Shown: positions 39,040-47,670, counted from the first letter of the stretch. The stretch is DNA of 64,000 nucleotides from Aquabacterium sp. (GCF_030652515.1 NZ_JAUSAR010000217.1:1-64000); one strand, 5' to 3'. The notes: a model not told the origin generated them from the letters alone. Numbers and translations are program-made.

Positions 39040-39941
39040 CGCGCAACTCCCGAAGCAGCAGCAGCGGCGGTGACCGCGTCGCGTAGGCAACGCGCCATGA
39101 TTTGCGCCGCCTCGCCCATGCGTGGACCGGGGCGCGACAAGACATCGCCTTGCTCGGAGGTGAAGGCGCACACGCGCTTGTCACGCACCGCGCGGATGCG
39201 GTCCCAACCCGGACGCGCGCCCACAGCCGCCGAATGGCGCTGCGAAATCATGATCACATGGGGATCGGCCCGCACCACGTACTCGGGGTTCAGTTTGGGA
39301 AACGGCCCAAGGCTGGTGGGCACGATGTTTCTGGCGCCCAGGCGGGTCAAGGTTTCGCCAATGAAAGACGACTCGCCAGCGGCATAGGGCGCGCTGTCCA
39401 CTTCGTAATAGACGCTCAGGCCACGCGAGCTGGCGGGCACCATCTTCGCCGCCGCGTCCACCTGGGCCTCCAGCCGTTGCCACAAACGCAAGCCGCCATC
39501 GGCACTGCCCAGGATTTGAGCCACCTTGGTCGCCACGCGCTGCACGTCCTTGTAGGTGCGGGGCTCCAGGGCCACCACCTTGATGCCCAGGGATTCCAGC
39601 CGATCGGTCACGCGCGATGACAAGGCCAGCAGCACCACATCAGGTTTGAGCGAGGCGATCAACTCGATGTTGGCATCGTCCAGGCCCCCGGTCTTGGGCA
39701 GGCTGCGCACCGAGGCCGGATGGTTGGAGTAGCGGTCCGTGCCCACCAGCCGCGAGCAGCCACCCAGCTCGCACACCGTCTCGGTCAGCGAAGGCAGCAA
39801 GGTCACGATGCGGGCAGGTGACGCATCCAGACGCACGGTCACCCCGCGGTCGTCGACCAGGGTCACGCCAGGCGCGGCATGGGCAAGCTGCATCGCCATC
39901 AAGGCGGGCAAGGCCCAACACCAGATCATCTTCATGTTCAT
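39036..39941 (-). CDS. btuF: Periplasmic cobalamin-binding protein (BtuF-like)
   Basis: A 301-residue class III binding protein that delivers B12 to BtuCD. It has a signal peptide (MNMKMIWCWALPALMAMQ, then AHA cleavage site near residue 22). Typical stretches: ARIVTLLPSLTETVCELG, VGTDRYSNHP, LKPDVVLL and GETLTRLGARNIVP. The start lies one base past the cobU stop. The permease and ATPase genes follow directly. Confidence 0.91.
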   Translation of the reverse strand: MNMKMIWCWALPALMAMQLAHAAPGVTLVDDRGVTVRLDASPARIVTLLPSLTETVCELGGCSRLVGTDRYSNHPASVRSLPKTGGLDDANIELIASLKPDVVLLALSSRVTDRLESLGIKVVALEPRTYKDVQRVATKVAQILGSADGGLRLWQRLEAQVDAAAKMVPASSRGLSVYYEVDSAPYAAGESSFIGETLTRLGARNIVPTSLGPFPKLNPEYVVRADPHVIMISQRHSAAVGARPGWDRIRAVRDKRVCAFTSEQGDVLSRPGPRMGEAAQIMARCLRDAVTAAAAASGVAR

Positions 39942-39942
39942 G

Positions 39943-40503
39943 TCATTCCTCGTGCGGGGTCACGGGCCTCGTCCAGGCCTGCCCTGCCACCATCAAAGTC
40001 ACCTGCCCGCAACGCTGCGCCACCGCCTGGTTGAGCCAGCCCAATTCATCAACAAAGGCCCGCACCTCGCGCGACATGGGCACGATGCCCCAGCCGACCT
40101 CGTTGGTCACGAACACCACGGGCGATGGCAAATCAGACAGCACCGCCAACAGCGCTTCGCGCTCGGCGCGCCATGCAGTCAGATCGGCCTCGCCTTCAGC
40201 GGGCATCAACCAGTTGGTCAACCACAAGGTCAGGCAGTCGACCAGCAGCAAACGCCCGGGCGCCGCCTGGGCATGCAAGGCCTCGGCCAGCCGCAAGGGT
40301 GACTCCACCGTGGCCATGCCCGCTGGCCGCTCCTGCTGATGGCGCCGGATGCGTTCGCGCATCTCGTCGTCAAAAGCCAGCGCCGTGGCCACCACCGTCA
40401 CGTTGTTTGCGTCCGATTGCCGCAGCCAGGCCTGCGCCAGCCGTTCGGCCTGACGCGACTTGCCGCTGCGTTGGCCGCCAACGATGAGGTGGTGCTTCGA
40501 CAT
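39943..40503 (-). CDS. cobU: Adenosylcobinamide kinase / adenosylcobinamide-phosphate guanylyltransferase
   Basis: Bifunctional enzyme of 186 residues that phosphorylates adenosylcobinamide and transfers GMP to it. The P-loop is LIVGGQRSGKSRQAERL at the N-terminus; LLVDCLTLWLTNWL and VTNEVGWGIVP are family motifs, with the guanylated-histidine region in RIRRHQQERP. Its ATG overlaps the stop of the receptor gene (ATGA). It is placed among transport genes, which fits a role in cobinamide salvage. Confidence 0.94.
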   Translation of the reverse strand: MSKHHLIVGGQRSGKSRQAERLAQAWLRQSDANNVTVVATALAFDDEMRERIRRHQQERPAGMATVESPLRLAEALHAQAAPGRLLLVDCLTLWLTNWLMPAEGEADLTAWRAEREALLAVLSDLPSPVVFVTNEVGWGIVPMSREVRAFVDELGWLNQAVAQRCGQVTLMVAGQAWTRPVTPHEE

Positions 40504-42359
40504 CACAACTCCGGTGTCCAGCGCAGGCCAATGATGGCCGTGCGAGGTGTGGTTCCATAGGTCTGCGCGTTCTCGTACTTCTTGTCGCCCACGTTGTCGA
40601 TGCGTGCGAGCACGCGCCATCGGGCGTTGATTCGGTACAAAGCGTCCACATTCACCACGGTGTAGCCTCCCAGGGGTTTGGTGTTGGCTGCATCGTCAAA
40701 ACGCTTGCCCACCGACAACAACTGCGCACCCAGGGTCCATTGATTCAAGTCGGTGTCCAGCCGCAGTGATGCATGACGGCGTGCGCGGCGTTGAAGATCG
40801 GCATCGTTGATCGCGTTCTTGGAAGCGTCGAAATCGACTGCCCCTGACAAGCGCACCGGCCCCAACGGTACAGCCCCATTCACACTGACCCCCTGCAGGT
40901 GGGCCAAGGCCGTGTTCTTGTAGCAGTAGGCCGGATCTTGCACACAGGTTCTGGTGCTCCCGGGAGGCCCCGTGATCAGGTCAGTCACCCAGTTGTTGTA
41001 GACCGTCAAACCCAATTGGGCCCCGTCCTTTTGATACCGTACCCCAAACTCGGCATTGCGCGAGGATTCCGGCTTGAGTGTCAGGTTGCCGTATTTGCTG
41101 AAACGTTGGTACAAGGTCGGCCCCCGATAGCCCGTGCCCCACGATGCATGAACGTTCCAATGATCTGCAAAATCCTGGCCCGCCGCCACGGAGCCCGTGC
41201 TGTGTGTTCCAAACTCGCTGTCCCAATCCGTGCGCGCATTGAGCTGGATGGCCGTGCCATGAGCACGCCACGCGTAGCCCAGCCCCAGGCCATCGTCACT
41301 GCGCTGGCCTTCGCCAGAGGTGCCCGACAACACCACATCGCTGTTCTTCAAAGTGTCCTCGCGGCGCTCCAGCAAAGCGGTCACCGAATGACTGCCCCAC
41401 TTGAATGCGTTCAGCCACGATGCCGTCTCCACATGGGTTTGCGTGAGATAGCTGACCAATGGCGTGGCATACCGGTCCGCCGACTGGGCCACCGCGACCT
41501 GGCTTGACCAGCTGTCCAGCCACTGCGCACTCCATTGCAGCTTCAGGTCATGCAAATCGCGCACGCCATAGTCGTCGCGCGTCACCACCGTGGAGTCATA
41601 ACGGCTGACCAGATGCTGCTGGGACGCGATCGCTTCGATCCGGTGAGCCGCCAATGGCGTGAACCCCAAGCGCAGGCTGGCACCTTCCGTGGTGTAGCCA
41701 TCGCGGTCAGCAGCCCGAGTGCCGGGCCTGGCATTGCTCCTTGCGCTGAAGCCATCGCTGCGCTCCCTGAACGCCGACACCGCATAGTCAAACAGGCCTG
41801 CGGACCCGCTCAAGCCAGTATCGGCCTTCAAGAAGCCCCACTCGCCCACCGCCACACCCACGTCGAGCGCAGCGGGCCCTTTGCCCTTCTTCGTGAAGAT
41901 CTGGACCACGCCCGAGATCGCATCCGAGCCGTACAAAGCGCTGACCGGTCCCCGCACGATTTCGACGCGCTCGATCTGCGACAGATTCAACATCTGCCAG
42001 GAAGCGCCCCCGCTGGCGTTCTGCGTGTCGATTCGAACGCCATCGATCAGCACCGCGATGTGCCGCGTTTCACCGCCGCGCAGGTAGACATTGCCATCCG
42101 CGCCCGGCCCACCATTGCGAGCGACCTGGAAGCCAGGGACCTGGCTCAGCAAATCCACCATGGTGCCTGCGGCCTGCCGCTCGATGTCGCCCCTTGAGAT
42201 CACCGTGACGTCAGCCAAGACTTGGGACAAAGGCACCGGCGTGCGCGTCGCCGTGACAACCAGAGGCTCCAGTGCAACCTTGCCCACCGATTGGGCCCAA
42301 GCCGAAAACTCGACGCAAAGCAAGGCTGCGCCGACCAACAAAGGTTTGGAAATTCCCAT
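40503..42359 (-). CDS. btuB: TonB-dependent cobalamin receptor (BtuB-like)
   Basis: Outer-membrane receptor of 618 residues with a signal peptide (MGISKPLLVGAALLCVEFSAWA), a TonB-box-like LEPLVVTATRT, a plug domain (about 45-160, with DGVRIDTQNASGG and VEIVRGPVSALYGSDAISG) and a 22-strand-type barrel. The length matches BtuB. The start at 42359 has GAGGGG about 7 nt upstream. The next gene, cobU, starts inside its stop codon. Exact ligand (cobalamin, cobinamide or other corrinoid) is inferred from the operon and riboswitch. Confidence 0.88.
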   Translation of the reverse strand: MGISKPLLVGAALLCVEFSAWAQSVGKVALEPLVVTATRTPVPLSQVLADVTVISRGDIERQAAGTMVDLLSQVPGFQVARNGGPGADGNVYLRGGETRHIAVLIDGVRIDTQNASGGASWQMLNLSQIERVEIVRGPVSALYGSDAISGVVQIFTKKGKGPAALDVGVAVGEWGFLKADTGLSGSAGLFDYAVSAFRERSDGFSARSNARPGTRAADRDGYTTEGASLRLGFTPLAAHRIEAIASQQHLVSRYDSTVVTRDDYGVRDLHDLKLQWSAQWLDSWSSQVAVAQSADRYATPLVSYLTQTHVETASWLNAFKWGSHSVTALLERREDTLKNSDVVLSGTSGEGQRSDDGLGLGYAWRAHGTAIQLNARTDWDSEFGTHSTGSVAAGQDFADHWNVHASWGTGYRGPTLYQRFSKYGNLTLKPESSRNAEFGVRYQKDGAQLGLTVYNNWVTDLITGPPGSTRTCVQDPAYCYKNTALAHLQGVSVNGAVPLGPVRLSGAVDFDASKNAINDADLQRRARRHASLRLDTDLNQWTLGAQLLSVGKRFDDAANTKPLGGYTVVNVDALYRINARWRVLARIDNVGDKKYENAQTYGTTPRTAIIGLRWTPEL

Positions 42360-42370
42360 GATGCCGCCCC

Positions 42371-44323
42371 TCAAAACTGGCGAGCCAGCGTCAGTTTGAA
42401 GGCCCGGCCGGGTTCGGGATACAGCCCACCGGTGGCGCACTTATAGGCATAGTTGTAGCTATCCTGATCAGCCAGGTTGGTGCCTGACACCGCCACGGTC
42501 CATGTCTTGTCAGACCAGGCATAGCGCGCGTCCAGCAAGGCCGATTCCGGTATCTTGCGGTCACATTGATTGGCCACGTCATCGCCAAAGCGCATCGAAC
42601 CCAGGTACTGAATACCGGCGTCAATCGTCTGACGCTCGCTGATCCGATAGGCCAGCCGCACCGTGGCAGTCTGGGGCGCCACCAGCACCTGCTCCCTTCC
42701 AGCATTGGGTCCAGAGCGGTACTTGGCAGACAGCCTCTGCCAGCTCAAACGCCACTCCAAGGCCGAAGACATGCTCCAACGCCCTTCCACCTCGACCCCT
42801 TGGCGGCGCGTCGGATCCACGTTCTCATTGAAGAAGGTGAAAGGCACAAACATGATCTCGTCCACGTTGTCCTGCCGGAAATAGCGCGCAGAGAAAGCAT
42901 TCGCCCCTGCAGACCACCGCAGCCCCAATTCCTGGTCGCGCCCACGTTGTGGCCGCAATGGCTGGCCGCCAGGGGTGCTGCCGTTCTCGTCGAAATTGGG
43001 CAGACGGTAGGACTGCGCCCAGCGGCCATAAACCGCCCAGTCCTTGGCCAACTCCTGGCTCACCCCAAGCTCAGCCGCCTTGAGCGAATCTCGGCGGTCA
43101 TACGCGGTGGAGTCAGCGCGCTGTTTCTTGTTCACCCGCTCGGTGCGCCATCCAAAGGCCAGCCGAGTCAGGGTGTCAAACGCCCAATCGCTGTGGGCAA
43201 AAAAAGCTTTGTTCGATTGCCACCCGTGGTCATCCCAACCCGGGCTGTGCGCGTCCAAGGTCCAGCGTTGCAGGTCAAATCCCACGATCGTGTTGGTGGT
43301 CAAGCCCGACCACTTCACCTCGTGGCTGAGCTTGGGCGTGGCCTGTTGACTCAACACCGACCGTTCATAGGTGGCGCCTGAATAGGTGGAATCGGTATCG
43401 CGTGAACGCGAACTCAAGTCCAGTTGCGCGGTCCAGGCCTTGAACCTGAACTCGGTGTGGCTGCTCAAACGGGTTTCATCCGTCCCGCCAAAGTCGCTGG
43501 GTTTGCCCGCCTGGCGTGGGTTGCTCCGCCATTGTGCAAACGTCAAGGTTCCCGGCAATTGGGCAAACTGGCTCTCTTGCTGCACCCTCAATCGCTGCGA
43601 CCAGGCCTCGGTCGTCCACTGCAGCCCAAAGCCGCGCACATCCTGCTCGAAACGATTGCGGTCACGGTAGCCGTCCGAGCGGATGCTCTTGGCAGCGCCG
43701 TCCACCACCAGAATGCCGGACTGGTGCGCTGCGCTGGCCACCACCTCCTTGCCCCGAAAACTCGCCACCGAGCCTTCCAACCGCGCGCGGTTCCCTGCCG
43801 ACGCCTGACGTTTCCGAATCACGTTGATGACCCCACCCGTCGCGCCCTCTCCCCACATGACGCTGGCACCACCGCGCACGATTTCAATGCGGTCAATCTC
43901 GTCAACAGGGATCGAGGACAGCCTTGCTGTCACCAGTTCGTTCTCGCTGACCCGGATGCCATCCACCATGACCACAGTGTTGGCGCTGGCGGTGTCGCCG
44001 TACCCCCGCAAGTCCAGGGTGTACTCGCGGCCCCCCGCCAAATCGGTTTTGCCAGGCACGCCCCCCAAGCGGCGAATGGCTTCATTGGCATCAGACACGC
44101 CCGAGCGGGCAATCTGCTCCGAGGTGATCACAGAGGCGCCAATGGGCGCCGATTTCAGCAACTGTGGCATCCGGCTCGCGGACACGAACACCGTCTGCAG
44201 TTCAGGCAACGCCGGCACTTCGGCAGCGTGAACCTCAGCACCTGGCAGCAAAACCCAAGACACCGCGACGGCCACGGCCGAACGCACCCCAGGTGCCAGG
44301 CGCACCGAATTCAAAGACAACAT
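42371..44323 (-). CDS. TonB-dependent receptor, first gene behind the cobalamin riboswitch
   Basis: Outer-membrane receptor of 650 residues. It has a signal peptide (ending near VHA), a TonB-box-like LQTVFVSASRM, a plug domain with VMVDGIRVSENE and IEIVRGGASVMWGEGATGGVINVI, and a barrel that ends in the C-terminal phenylalanine typical of outer-membrane proteins (TLARQF). It differs clearly from the BtuB-like receptor encoded 12 bases downstream, so the two probably take different corrinoids or related tetrapyrroles. The start at 44323 is where the signal peptide begins; no good ribosome site is visible, which fits control by the riboswitch. Confidence 0.85.
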   Translation of the reverse strand: MLSLNSVRLAPGVRSAVAVAVSWVLLPGAEVHAAEVPALPELQTVFVSASRMPQLLKSAPIGASVITSEQIARSGVSDANEAIRRLGGVPGKTDLAGGREYTLDLRGYGDTASANTVVMVDGIRVSENELVTARLSSIPVDEIDRIEIVRGGASVMWGEGATGGVINVIRKRQASAGNRARLEGSVASFRGKEVVASAAHQSGILVVDGAAKSIRSDGYRDRNRFEQDVRGFGLQWTTEAWSQRLRVQQESQFAQLPGTLTFAQWRSNPRQAGKPSDFGGTDETRLSSHTEFRFKAWTAQLDLSSRSRDTDSTYSGATYERSVLSQQATPKLSHEVKWSGLTTNTIVGFDLQRWTLDAHSPGWDDHGWQSNKAFFAHSDWAFDTLTRLAFGWRTERVNKKQRADSTAYDRRDSLKAAELGVSQELAKDWAVYGRWAQSYRLPNFDENGSTPGGQPLRPQRGRDQELGLRWSAGANAFSARYFRQDNVDEIMFVPFTFFNENVDPTRRQGVEVEGRWSMSSALEWRLSWQRLSAKYRSGPNAGREQVLVAPQTATVRLAYRISERQTIDAGIQYLGSMRFGDDVANQCDRKIPESALLDARYAWSDKTWTVAVSGTNLADQDSYNYAYKCATGGLYPEPGRAFKLTLARQF

Positions 44324-44399
44324 GATGGATACAACAGATAAAGGCTCGCGCCAGCGTCCCCGCAGGCAATGAGCGACATGGTGCAAAGCACCCCTTGTT

Positions 44400-44592
44400 G
44401 GCCGGTATCCGGGCTAGGCGGTACAACCCATGCAGCCTTCCCAGACGCGTGAGCATCCAGTGGCAAGAGAGCACGGGCCGAAGATCTGGAAAATGAACCG
44501 GATCTCGACCGCCGACCGTTGCGGGGGCAGCGCAGGTGGGGCACGGCATGTGTGAATGCCTGAACCGTCCTGCTTCCCGTTTAACTGCACCA
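44400..44592 (-). ncRNA. Cobalamin riboswitch
   Basis: On the minus strand the conserved parts appear in order: GGTGCAGTTAAACGGGAA at the 5' end, GCTGCCCCCGCAACGG in the core, the B12 box GCCACTG (plus coordinates 44458-44464), CTGGGAAGG, and GCCCGGATACCGGCC at the 3' end. After the aptamer there is a small GGTGC-TTT-GCACC hairpin but no T run, so control is probably at translation initiation of the receptor gene 76 bases on. High B12 should switch the operon off. Confidence 0.95.
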
Positions 44593-44654
44593 GGGAGAAC
44601 CCTGGCACGAGCACCAACATGGCGATTGTAAGGGAGCCGGGAAGCCAGCCTACA

Positions 44655-44894
44655 ATGGCCGCCATGTCACGAATCGATGATCTCACCGAGCGCGTTGAGC
44701 GGTTGCTGCTGCGTCACGAAGAGCTTCAGCGCACCCACGACCTGTTGCAACAGCAACTGGACGTGACCACGCACGAGCGTGATTCGCTCAAGGCCCGGCT
44801 GGCCGCCGCCCGCGCCCGCATCGATGCCCTGATCGACAAGCTTCCTGCGTCGTCGCCAGCCGACGCCTCCTCGACCCACACGCCCGACGCATGA
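44655..44894 (+). CDS. ZapB-like cell-division coiled-coil protein (TIGR02449 type)
   Basis: A 79-residue protein that is almost wholly alpha-helical with heptad-like spacing (LTERVERLLLRHEELQRTHDLLQQQL), as in ZapB and the TIGR02449 family that precede zapA in betaproteobacteria. It likely helps FtsZ-ring assembly together with ZapA. Two starts are possible (44655 and 44664); the first has GGGAAG 10 nt upstream and was chosen. The stop overlaps the zapA start (ATGA). Its promoter region is shared with the riboswitch-controlled operon on the other strand. Confidence 0.78.
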   Translation: MAAMSRIDDLTERVERLLLRHEELQRTHDLLQQQLDVTTHERDSLKARLAAARARIDALIDKLPASSPADASSTHTPDA

Positions 44895-45214
44895 AACAAA
44901 TCGAAGTCTCGATCATGGGCCAGAGCTACTTGCTGGGCTGCCCCGAAGGCGGTGAAGCGCGCCTGAAAGAAGCCGTCTCGCACGTGGACCGCGAAATGTG
45001 CGCCATCCGTGACAGTGGCAAGCTCAAGGCACGCGAGCGCATCGCCGTGTTGTCTGCCCTGAACCTGGCTTACGAGCTGACCGAACGGCCTGCTGCGGCC
45101 GCGCCTGTTGTGGCGCCATCGGCTGACTCGGCCGACGTGCCCTCGCCTGAACATGTGGACAAGCTCATCGCCCGCATCGACCAGGTGCTGGGCCAAGATG
45201 GTCACCTGATTTAA
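44891..45214 (+). CDS. zapA: Cell division protein ZapA
   Basis: A 107-residue FtsZ-associated protein that bundles FtsZ filaments. The family opening is clear: KQIEVSIMGQSYLLGCPEG, then HVDREMCAIRDSGKLKARERIAVL and ALNLAYEL. It is coupled to the ZapB-like gene. A 6S RNA gene follows, the same arrangement as zapA-ssrS in many proteobacteria. The small CCCC-GGGG hairpin at 45216-45232 may end its transcript weakly. Confidence 0.93.
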   Translation: MKQIEVSIMGQSYLLGCPEGGEARLKEAVSHVDREMCAIRDSGKLKARERIAVLSALNLAYELTERPAAAAPVVAPSADSADVPSPEHVDKLIARIDQVLGQDGHLI

Positions 45215-45274
45215 ACCCCTTCGCAACGGGGTATTTCCACACCCGCCGAGGCGCGGCGCAAGTAGAATGAAATC

Positions 45275-45448
45275 GTTCGTTGCGTTCGTGGAAGCTTTTA
45301 ATTCCTTGAACCGATGCTCTTAGAGCCAGGGCTTGGAACATTGCCCAGCGGGTGTGATCGTCTCGCGTCAGATGAACCCGAAGCTGTGCTGACCTCGCCC
45401 ACCTGAATCCCCTGGGTTCAGGAACGCGGCAACCAGTGCGCAACGAAC
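45275..45448 (+). ncRNA. ssrS: 6S RNA
   Basis: Lies directly after zapA, the conserved place for ssrS. The ends form a perfect 10-bp closing stem (GTTCGTTGCG at 45275-45284 with CGCAACGAAC at 45439-45448). The 174-nt length and an inner hairpin CCTGAATCCCCTGGGTTCAGG near 45402-45422 match the 6S fold, where a large single-stranded bubble mimics an open promoter and binds sigma-70 RNA polymerase. A -10-like TAGAAT at 45263-45268 lies 6 bases upstream of the 5' end. Confidence 0.88.
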
Positions 45449-45466
45449 ACCTTTATGTGTGGACGC

Positions 45467-46477
45467 TCATGTGTGGACGAATTGGATGCTGGCCAAGGCC
45501 ACACGGTTCCCACCGGTGTCTCGGGCACTGGCCATGGCGCGATCGGCGCTGCGCATCATCTCTTCGACCGAGCCCGCCGTGTGCGGAAAGCTCGCCACCC
45601 CCATGCTCACCGAAAACGGAATCTGCTGGCCATTGTGCGGCACGATATGCCCCGCGCATTGACGGCGCAGTTGCTCCATCCTGGAATGGGCCGTGGCCAA
45701 GCCCACGCCTGACAACAGCACCACGAAGCGATCACCACCCAGGCGGCACGGGGAGTCCATGGCGCGGGTGTTGGCGCGCAGCAAGCGGCCCAAGGCTTCG
45801 ACCACGCGCTCGCCACCTTCAGGGCCGTGCAGGCGCAGGATCTCTTCCAGCCCGTCGATCGACACCGAGACCAGCGCGAACTCGCGTTGCTCGCGGCTGG
45901 ACAGATCGGCCTCGCGGCGCAGTTGCTCTTCAAAGTGGGCGCGGTGGTACAGGCCGGAGGCGCTGTCGCGCACCTGGTTGTCCTGCATGTCGCGGCGCAG
46001 ATCGTCGTTGGCTTTTTGCTGGGCTTCCAGCTGTTCCAGCGCGGAATGCAATTGGGTTTCGCGGCGCTTTTGTTCGGTCACGTCTTTCCAGACGGACAGC
46101 AGCTTGTGTGCACCTTCTTGCGCGGGCGCTTGCCGCCAAACGGTGAAGTCACGCCGCTCGCCAGAGCGCTCCAGGCGGTGCTCGGTCAGAAAGCCTTGCG
46201 TCAAAGACAGCGCCTGTTGATCGGCCGCACGCAAGGCCACGGCCTGCACGGCATCGAAAAGATCCGCGTCCTGCGCGCCCACCACCGTGGTGCGTGGGCC
46301 AGCCAGCAAACTGGAAGCGGCCTCGTTGGCCCACTCGTAACGTCCACTGGCCACATCCTTGATCAGCAAGGCCACCCCCAATTGGTCAAGGGCATGCACC
46401 AGGGCGTCTGACAACACGCCTCCGGACAGTGTCTCCACAGCGTTTGAATCGGCCATAACGTTGTTTGGTGTGGTCAT
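45467..46477 (-). CDS. PAS-GGDEF protein with degenerate catalytic motif
   Basis: A 336-residue protein with an N-terminal PAS-like sensor (about 25-140; VALLIKDVASGRYEWANEAASSLL), a coiled linker, and a GGDEF domain (about 165-330). The signature reads RLGGDRFVVLL: the glutamate of GGDEF, a metal ligand needed for diguanylate cyclase activity, is replaced by arginine. It may be an inactive cyclase that acts as a GTP or protein sensor. No membrane segment is seen. Start: ATG at 46477; an upstream TTG in frame is less likely. It converges on the 6S RNA gene. Confidence 0.85.
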   Translation of the reverse strand: MTTPNNVMADSNAVETLSGGVLSDALVHALDQLGVALLIKDVASGRYEWANEAASSLLAGPRTTVVGAQDADLFDAVQAVALRAADQQALSLTQGFLTEHRLERSGERRDFTVWRQAPAQEGAHKLLSVWKDVTEQKRRETQLHSALEQLEAQQKANDDLRRDMQDNQVRDSASGLYHRAHFEEQLRREADLSSREQREFALVSVSIDGLEEILRLHGPEGGERVVEALGRLLRANTRAMDSPCRLGGDRFVVLLSGVGLATAHSRMEQLRRQCAGHIVPHNGQQIPFSVSMGVASFPHTAGSVEEMMRSADRAMASARDTGGNRVALASIQFVHT

Positions 46478-46660
46478 GAGTTCTTGGAACAACCCGGTGC
46501 ATTCGAGCGTGCATCGGGCCGAAGGCCTTCAAGGCCAAATCTTGGCTTAAATTAACGCGGCTGGCTGCCCTTCAAACATGGGATGTGAGCCACCTTTACA
46601 GTACTTGTGTGCGCTTTACCACGGTGCATTGACCTCAATTCCCCCCTCTTGGTGCCAGTC
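46478..46660. other. Divergent intergenic region
   Basis: 183 bases between the GGDEF gene and the dehydrogenase gene, transcribed away from each other. It is AT-richer than its surroundings around 46545-46560 and should hold both promoters. I see no reliable hexamers or repeats. Confidence 0.4.
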
Positions 46661-47563
46661 ATGACCCAGCTCACTGTTTTAGGTTGCGGCCTGATGGGCG
46701 CGCCGACGACGCGCCGCCTGCTCGCCGCCGGATTTTCGGTCACTGTTTGGAACCGCACGCGGGCCAAGGCCGATGCCCTTCAGTCCGCAGGGGCACTGGT
46801 GGCCGACTCGCCAGCACAAGCCGTGGCGCAGGCCGACATCGTGATCGCCATGCTGGAGCACGGCCAGGTGGTGGAAGAAGTCCTGTTTGGCCTGGCCGCG
46901 GACAGCGCCGTGGCAGGGCTGAAACCCGGCACCTTGGTGATCGACATGAGCTCCATCCTGCCCGAGCAGGCCCGGGATCATGCCCAACGCCTGGCCTTGG
47001 TGGGCGCGGCCAGCCTGGACGCCCCGGTTTCGGGGGGCACGGTCGGCGCCGAGGCGGGCACCCTGGCCATCATGGCTGGTGGCCTGGCCGAAGACTTCGA
47101 GCGCGCCCGGCCGGTGTTCGCGGCACTGGGGCGACCCGTGCATGTGGGGCCGACGGGCAGCGGGCAATTGGCCAAGCTGGCCAACCAGATGATCGTGGGC
47201 ATCACCTTGGGCGCGGTGGCCGAGGCCCTGCTGCTGGCCGAGCGCGGCGGCGCCGATCCCGCCCGGGTGCGAGAGGCCCTGCGCGGTGGTTTTGCCGAAA
47301 GCCGGATCCTGGAAGTGCATGGCCAGCGCATGGTCGATCGTGATTTCGCCAAACGCGGCTCGCTGGCCATCCAGCTCAAGGATTTGAACAACGCACTTCA
47401 CACCGCCACCGGGATGGATTTTGACGCGCCCATCACGCAGCGGCTGGCAGCGCTGTACTTTGACGCGGCCAGCCATGGCTTCGACCAGTTGGACCAATCA
47501 GGGGTGTTCTGCGAGTTGCAGCGCCGACAAAAGCCACCTACACTGATTTTGAAGGGCCGGTAG
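46661..47563 (+). CDS. NAD(P)-dependent beta-hydroxyacid dehydrogenase (3-hydroxyisobutyrate dehydrogenase family)
   Basis: A 300-residue oxidoreductase with an N-terminal Rossmann fold (LTVLGCGLMGAPTTRRL), the substrate-binding DAPVSGGTVGAEAGTLA and the catalytic lysine region GQLAKLANQMIVG. The family includes 3-hydroxyisobutyrate, tartronate semialdehyde and glyoxylate reductases; the exact substrate is unknown. The start at 46661 is at the Rossmann strand; an ATG 18 codons earlier adds nothing recognisable. The last codons and the TAG stop lie inside the tRNA-Ala gene. Confidence 0.88.
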   Translation: MTQLTVLGCGLMGAPTTRRLLAAGFSVTVWNRTRAKADALQSAGALVADSPAQAVAQADIVIAMLEHGQVVEEVLFGLAADSAVAGLKPGTLVIDMSSILPEQARDHAQRLALVGAASLDAPVSGGTVGAEAGTLAIMAGGLAEDFERARPVFAALGRPVHVGPTGSGQLAKLANQMIVGITLGAVAEALLLAERGGADPARVREALRGGFAESRILEVHGQRMVDRDFAKRGSLAIQLKDLNNALHTATGMDFDAPITQRLAALYFDAASHGFDQLDQSGVFCELQRRQKPPTLILKGR

Positions 47564-47629
47564 CTCAGTTGGGAGAGCGCTGCGTTCGCAATGCAGAGGT
47601 CGTCAGTTCGATCCTGATTCGGTCCACCA
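47554..47629 (+). tRNA. tRNA-Ala(CGC)
   Basis: A 76-nt cloverleaf with encoded CCA. The acceptor stem is GGGCCGG / TCGGTCC and has the G3-U70 pair that marks alanine tRNA. The D arm is GCTC-AGTTGGGA-GAGC, the anticodon loop TTCGCAA (anticodon CGC), and the T arm GTCAG-TTCGATC-CTGAT. The first 10 bases overlap the end of the dehydrogenase gene. An AT-richer insert begins just after the CCA. Confidence 0.95.
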
Positions 47630-47670
47630 GATCGCTAGGATTCATGCGGGGTTGCGGGCAGTTAGCAGAA

